Shown here: positions 58,905 through 64,000 of the stretch, piece by piece
How the letters are laid out: each line of letters opens with the position of its first letter
How positions within the stretch are numbered: position 1 is the first letter of the stretch
From: Allium sativum
Taxonomy: Eukaryota; Streptophyta; Magnoliopsida; Asparagales; Amaryllidaceae
DNA: 64,000 bases
NCBI GenBank assembly: GCA_030737875.1
Contig: CM060924.1
Location: 150,096,197 to 150,160,196, forward strand
Direction: 5' to 3'
The notes under the pieces: generated by a model
Seen by the model: the letters and a program-made list of their open reading frames with translations, nothing else
What the model was told of the DNA's origin: nothing
Database searches by the model: none
Program-made: the position numbers and the translations under genes

Positions 58905-61750
58905 TTTTTCCAGTTTGCTCCCTCCAAAATTAGGGTTTGATAAGAGAAAATCAGAAAGAAAGGATAGTCTGGGTCAACTTATATCCGTAATGTTCTTGGG
59001 GAGAAAGAAAAGGACCGGGGAAAGGCCGATGACCAAACTGGCCAATGTTTTGTAATGGTCGTAATGGGTCGGTCTGTCCAATTTTAGCCTATCCTTTTAT
59101 CCAACCCACTGATCACTAATCACGATCCAGGAAAGAGGCGTTTCGTCGGATCTATGACGAAGTCACTGCCCTAGTTTGAATTTGTTTCCTCGAATTTGCA
59201 AACGATTACCTGCCTTCGTTCTCCAGCTTAATATACGTAAGTGCCACGGTAGATTATTTTATTTGCAATTATTTTGAAGATTTAATTTATGATGTTTGTT
59301 TTGCTAGTGTTTTCATCTTTGTATGTGAAATTTATGGTTATAATTTCCAGAATTCTAGGTTAAACCTTTTCAAGTATTTTCCGTCTTCTTTACTAATGCG
59401 AATGAACAAATTCGCTTCTTTTTTGGGATAAACTAACTAGCTCGATTTGTAATTATATATAAATTAATGTTAAACTTCGTTTTTAATAAACGAAATCAAT
59501 ATTAAAATCCATTAACATTCTAAATAAAAAAATTAAAAACAATAATTAAATAAAATATATGACTATTAAAAATACGGGACATTACGTAGTAGTTTTGGTT
59601 TTGCAGATTTATATTCACAGGATCCTGGTTTTACAACTGGAGCCATATTCGGAAAGCTCTGTATCCATTTATCTCTTTCAGTTGTGTTATGTATTATTTT
59701 CCGCTGCAGTAATGTATTTGAATCTTTGATATTTATCAAATGTGTAATATTTATTAATACTCTGGAATATTCTTGTACTCTGATGTAAATCATTGTAATA
59801 AGCCATAAAATATTCTTCTGTTTGTGTTCTGATTTGTCCCATTCTCAACAATTCGTTCTTTCTTTTCTCTTCGGAGACCGGGGAAGTTCGGGTTGTTTTA
59901 CCACCTTTATGCTCTGATCTGATACTTTTTCTTTTTTAATGTGTTGGTGTCCATTGGTTGACTCTTGACGTGTAGAGTCTGTCGGATGGACCTTTGATGA
60001 TGCCCGGTAGGCTTCGGGTCCCTTTTCTCCAGAGGGGGTATCGGTCTGAGTTGCTTTCGAATTCTTCATTTCTCATTCATTTGACATCCCTTCACTGTAG
60101 TTTGTCTACTCACATTAGCCTAATGACTGACTTTATTACTAGCTTTTAACAAACCAATTGATTGTAGATATGTAATACTACTGTTCATCGATGTTCATAT
60201 ACCTTTGTTATGCAATTTTTGTTAAAACTTATCAATTTTTAGAAAGTTATTCACGTGTCTTATAGTTTGTCTATTCACATAAATTTGGTTACTTTATTTC
60301 ATAAAACACATCATGGATTTGCTTAGTGCAGTGGTTCTGTACAAACATGTAGTTAGTTGCTCGAAATGCAATTATACATTTACTTAATAGAAGTGTGACT
60401 GGCATCAAATTTTGTTTAAAGATTCATTTAATAGAAAGCATGTAATGGCGCTTTAGGTTTTTTGTTTTTGTATTCATTTGTTTTCTGTTCATGTGTTAAA
60501 TGCATGTACCTTTGGCCTTAAATAAATGTTTCGACAATTAAGTGTAATATTTATATTCCTAGCTATATGCTTCATTTGATTTCATATGTTAGTAACCTTT
60601 TTTTTTCTTATAGGGACTTCATCTTTATTGCGGGGGGCAACTTCACAACAAAATCTAAGTAGAATGAAAAAACTTTAGTAAGTACTATTGAAGACAACAA
60701 AATGATTAGTTAAAGTTTCATGAATTTCATTGTGTTAGTTAAAGATTCTTTTATTCACTCCTCTTGAATATTCAGTGTAATTGCTCTTGAATCTTTCATT
60801 TCAACTTTGATATTCAGTGTAATTTCATTGTATTATTTGCTGAACTTTTCAACTTCCAGCGAGCTGTGCTAAACTTTTGTTTCAATTTTGATATTCTGTA
60901 TTGATATTTTGCATTGGACTATTTCCGTTGTTGAGCTTTCAGTTATTTTATTTTGTATTGAACAAGCAGCAGTTCAGTTTTATGTATCAGCACGTAGTAG
61001 TTAATCAGCATATGCTTCATTCAAAATTCTGATGTAGGAAAAAAATGGAATTCAATATTTCAATCCTTTTCTTCTGATTTCCACCTATTGGAATTTTGGG
61101 TTAACGGTACGAAATATGGAACATGTTTTAGCTTTCCGTCAACAACAGAAAGAAACGGAAAATGTGCTGGTTGATACACAAATTTTCCATTCTCACCCCT
61201 ATATTGTATGTGTGTACTATCCTTAATTTATAAAATATGCGTATGGTGTGTTCGGTTTAGTTTGGATTACTCGGGGATTAGGTTACACTAATTTACCACA
61301 TTTTCTTAGTAGATTTAATGTTTGCACTATTGTTTTGGAAAGTCTTCGTGTAGACAGTGGAAAATTTTGCATGGAATTGCGGATATTCATAGCTGTTCAT
61401 TAAAGGTAAGATATTGCAAAGATGTATGCGTGATAGAGAACTAGATTTCAATTTAAAAATAATTTTCAGCCGTGTATTCAAGTCAGAAAGCTCCTCTGTA
61501 CAAAACAAGAGAATCATCTAACATTGAAAGAAAACCAAACTTTTTTTATAAAATAGTGTTACAAAATAAAAGAAGAACATAAGAAATAAAAGAGAGGACA
61601 TTTTTATGAGTTCAGATGTGTTTACAACATACACAAACTCATTATTTATAGGCTTCTCATGTCCCATAAACTACAATAGTGTCCCCTGCATTAAGGGTAT
61701 TCACCCTTAAATACATATACATTACAACAAATTTGAGTTTAAAATGGTTA
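58905..61750. other. Intergenic region between OPA3-like U3 and U4
   Basis: The upstream flank of the U3 gene has AACCCTAATTTTGG next to the ATG and a GTAAGTGCC donor-like site on the opposite strand at about 59237. Then come the 74-codon frame at 59845-60069 and AT-rich DNA up to the U4 stop codon. A plus-strand frame with an ATG at about 61115 stays open in U1 and U3 as well. No gene is recognised. Confidence 0.5.
59845..60069 (-). CDS. Unassigned conserved ORF of 74 aa (U3 copy)
   Basis: This is the same reading frame as 49506-49730, with full length kept. The peptide is hydrophilic and Lys/Ser/Glu-rich. A further open minus-strand frame at 59566-59793 lies just downstream, also conserved in U2 (49227-49454). 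Together they could be parts of an unrecognised minus-strand gene upstream of OPA3, but no splice model is convincing. Confidence 0.25.
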   Translation of the reverse strand: MKNSKATQTDTPSGEKGPEAYRASSKVHPTDSTRQESTNGHQHIKKEKVSDQSIKVVKQPELPRSPKRKERTNC

Positions 61751-64000
61751 TTATTCCTTGTGGTTGTTGGATTCATGAGTTTGTGAATTGGCCGGCTTGA
61801 GTTCAAAGCTGCCTGGAAGACCTTTGCCTCTTTCATTCAATTTTTGCTCCATCTCATTCAATATTTGCTCCAGCCTATTCATTTTTTGTTGCAGCCAACC
61901 GCTTATTTCATCAATTTCCTATAACACAGAATATCACCCAGAATAAAAGGAACAATGAATGATAATGATTAACGAAACAGCTCAATTCTTAAGTTGCTAA
62001 AGAGAATAATTTTAACAAATAAGAGAAGTGTATATTGCTTATGTATAAGAAAATCAGTCAACAAGCATTTTCTTTGATATCCAAACTACTCAGTTGAGTA
62101 TCACGTCAATGATTTTCTTTTTAAGATCACCATACAGTTATGCAGAAATATAATATAATGAAATACTGATAATTTGCCAAATGAATAGTGGTACTGGAAA
62201 GAAAATGCGTATGGATCTATATGCACTGGATAAGGACATATAAAAATGCATGTATGTGATTTTTCTACTCCCTTTGAAAAAAAAAAGGAATGAATCAAGC
62301 TTTCAGTTCTAAACTCTGGAAGATGTATCCTAACTAGAAGCGCCAACAGAACATTTATGATCTTAATCAAGAACTAAATGAAGCTGCAGTAGCTCAAAAC
62401 CTAGTCTCATTGACGAACGTAACTTGCTTTTACCAGCTCCGCCAACCAGTGTGGGTAACTACGTATATGGATACTCAAGGTTCAACTTATTTCCCAAGCT
62501 GAACATATAAAAATGAAGATATTTGCCAATGCAAAAAATGTCTTTAAAAAAATATTTTTATCTCAGATTTATGTTTCAATGATAATTAGTGTTTATAGGA
62601 AAGAAAGAAAAAAAAGGGGATATTTTGAGTTTAAATGTCTCTAGATCCCAAAAGTACAGAGGATCCTCCAGAGGCATCAGATGTGCACACATGGGTACCT
62701 TAAAATTTTGTTCAACCCTTTCTTCCGTTTTAGCTAACTTTGATTTAGCTCTTCTGTGCATCTCATATGTTAGCCCAGCGGCAGCAACCTAAGAAAGCCA
62801 ACAATAGACAATCAGCATGCACTGCAGTCCAAAACTGTGAAAATGGTAGCAACCTTTTCGTAGAGCAGTTTATATGTCTTTTGCACAATGATATGAAATA
62901 ACAAAAAAGAAAGATTCAATTATCTGGTAATAAATAACACACCGGGAAAACAACAAGCACTCCAATTAATCCAGAAGAAGCTCGAATTGCTTTTTTTTCA
63001 TTGAGAGGCCGTATCTCTACATCAGTAGTTCTATGACCATCTATGCCCCTTTGCATAGTAGTGGTGAATCGACGGTAACCCTAATTTCAAAAGCAATGTA
63101 AGAGTCGAGTTGCAATGCAAAAGCCAGAAGGCATTATTTTGTATACCAATTATGAGATATATGCTGGGATTTTTAAAGAGAACACGCCGGTAATTAGGAG
63201 GACGATGGTATTTATTATTTTTACGCATTAGATATGTTGACTGATACATTTATAAATACATAGAACCATAATGGCAAATAAGTCTGTTATCATTCAATTA
63301 AATGTATAAAACTTTTAGTTACAGATACAAGAACCACAGGTCATGGCCGTACATTTCTGAAGACCCATCTCAGTCAGCTAGGACCAAACCAAATAATTTT
63401 GCATGCAATGTTGGCTAGGTTAAAGTTTATTTATCCATGCTCCTTGCGCTACAGCCATGCCATACATTCCAATACTAGTTATATATTTTGAAATGAAATG
63501 AAGTCAAATTTATTAGATATGTTCTTATACCATTCATGACCATCTTCACAAAACTGAGATTATTATGCAATTTCCAGCACATTCCAAAATGTTAAGTTAA
63601 TATCAACCGTTGAATTCAACCATTAACCTGAAGAAGAAAAAATCAAATATTTTATTATTATAGAATTATCCAAACAAACCAAATTTATATGAAGATATCC
63701 CTTTTTTCAAAAGTAAATAAAAAATAATAATCTACTTTCATAGACTAGGGATGTAGATTGGGTCGCCCCAACCACACTCGTATCCCAATATTAGCCGAAC
63801 TATTACGGTGGCACTTTTCGATCTTGTCGATTTAATACCATCATTGCATGCCTCCGCAAATGAAAAACCGCTAAAATGTGGTTGTCAAAAATCAAACCTT
63901 CTCCCTCTGCTGGGGAGATGAGAGCCCTTGCCAACCTTGCTAGAGCTGCTGACAGACGAAGATTATCTTGAACGATATAAGAACATATTCACAAAGTTTG
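60359..64000. repeat. Tandem unit U4, cut by the window end
   Basis: U4 is colinear with U3 from 50020. The last 3,642 bp of the window cover the intergenic part, exons 4-2 and the start of intron 1. Confidence 0.95.
61751..64000 (-). CDS. OPA3: OPA3-like protein, copy U4, partial (exons 2-4)
   Basis: Exons 4 (61751-61918, 168 nt), 3 (62699-62788, 90 nt) and 2 (62943-63080, 138 nt) are intact and in frame with GT...AG introns. Exon 1 and the start codon lie beyond the window; by the 10,339-bp period, exon 1 would be expected near 69.1-69.2 kb. Exon 2 has Ile in the EIRPLNEKKA motif, where U3 has Val. Exon 4 encodes the same coiled-coil tail with a few substitutions. Whether the gene is complete cannot be judged here. 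Confidence 0.88.

Larger units (their letters stand above)
50020..60358. repeat. Tandem unit U3, complete (10,339 bp)
   Basis: This is the only complete unit in the window without a later insertion. It includes one whole OPA3-like gene and element D in its first intron. Confidence 0.95.

Overview
This window is nuclear DNA of a flowering plant, most likely a eudicot. The evidence is a four-exon nuclear gene with GT-AG introns and plant-type Ty3/gypsy chromoviruses and Ty1/copia retrotransposons, all primed by initiator-Met tRNA (TGGTATCAGAGC). The species cannot be named from the sequence.

The backbone is a head-to-tail tandem array with a unit of 10,339 bp (position 50020 equals 60359, and position 1 matches both). 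Each unit carries one minus-strand gene for an OPA3-like protein, the mitochondrial optic atrophy 3 family, with four coding exons (99, 138, 90 and 168 nt; 164 aa). Four units are present in whole or part. U1 (1-2707, 12896-15893 and 39480-41046) is blown apart by transposons. U2 (41047-50019) is frameshifted and truncated. U3 (50020-60358) holds the only complete, uninterrupted gene. U4 (60359-64000) runs off the window with exons 2-4 intact.

The rest is layered transposon insertion, and almost every insertion has a readable target-site duplication (TSD). A 10.2-kb chromovirus (element A, 2708-12895, TSD GACCA) sits inside exon 2 of U1. A 372-bp hAT-type MITE (14635-15006) sits in U1 intron 1. 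A Ty1/copia element (15894-39479, minus strand, TSD AGTAC) in the same intron hosts two further insertions: an 11.9-kb chromovirus (element B, 16739-28601, TSD TTGTT) and a 6.2-kb solo-LTR-like block (30582-36737, TSD ATCCA/ATCTA). The U1 OPA3 gene is thereby stretched over about 39 kb.

U2 and U3 share a 2,737-bp non-autonomous LTR element (element D, 45253-47989 and 55592-58328, TSD AAAAC) in OPA3 intron 1; its site is empty in U1. Its one open reading frame starts inside the 5' LTR, runs through the primer binding site, the whole internal region and the polypurine tract, and stops inside the 3' LTR (587 aa, intact in U3). I do not recognise the protein. This LTR-to-LTR coding layout is the most unusual thing in the window.

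Shared and missing insertions give a history. U2 and U3 are sisters relative to U1, since they share element D and a 154-bp difference in the OPA3 5' flank. The copia element, its guests, the MITE and element A entered U1 after it separated. A deletion with a 3-bp microhomology fused the upstream flank of the U1 gene almost to the stop codon of the U2 gene.
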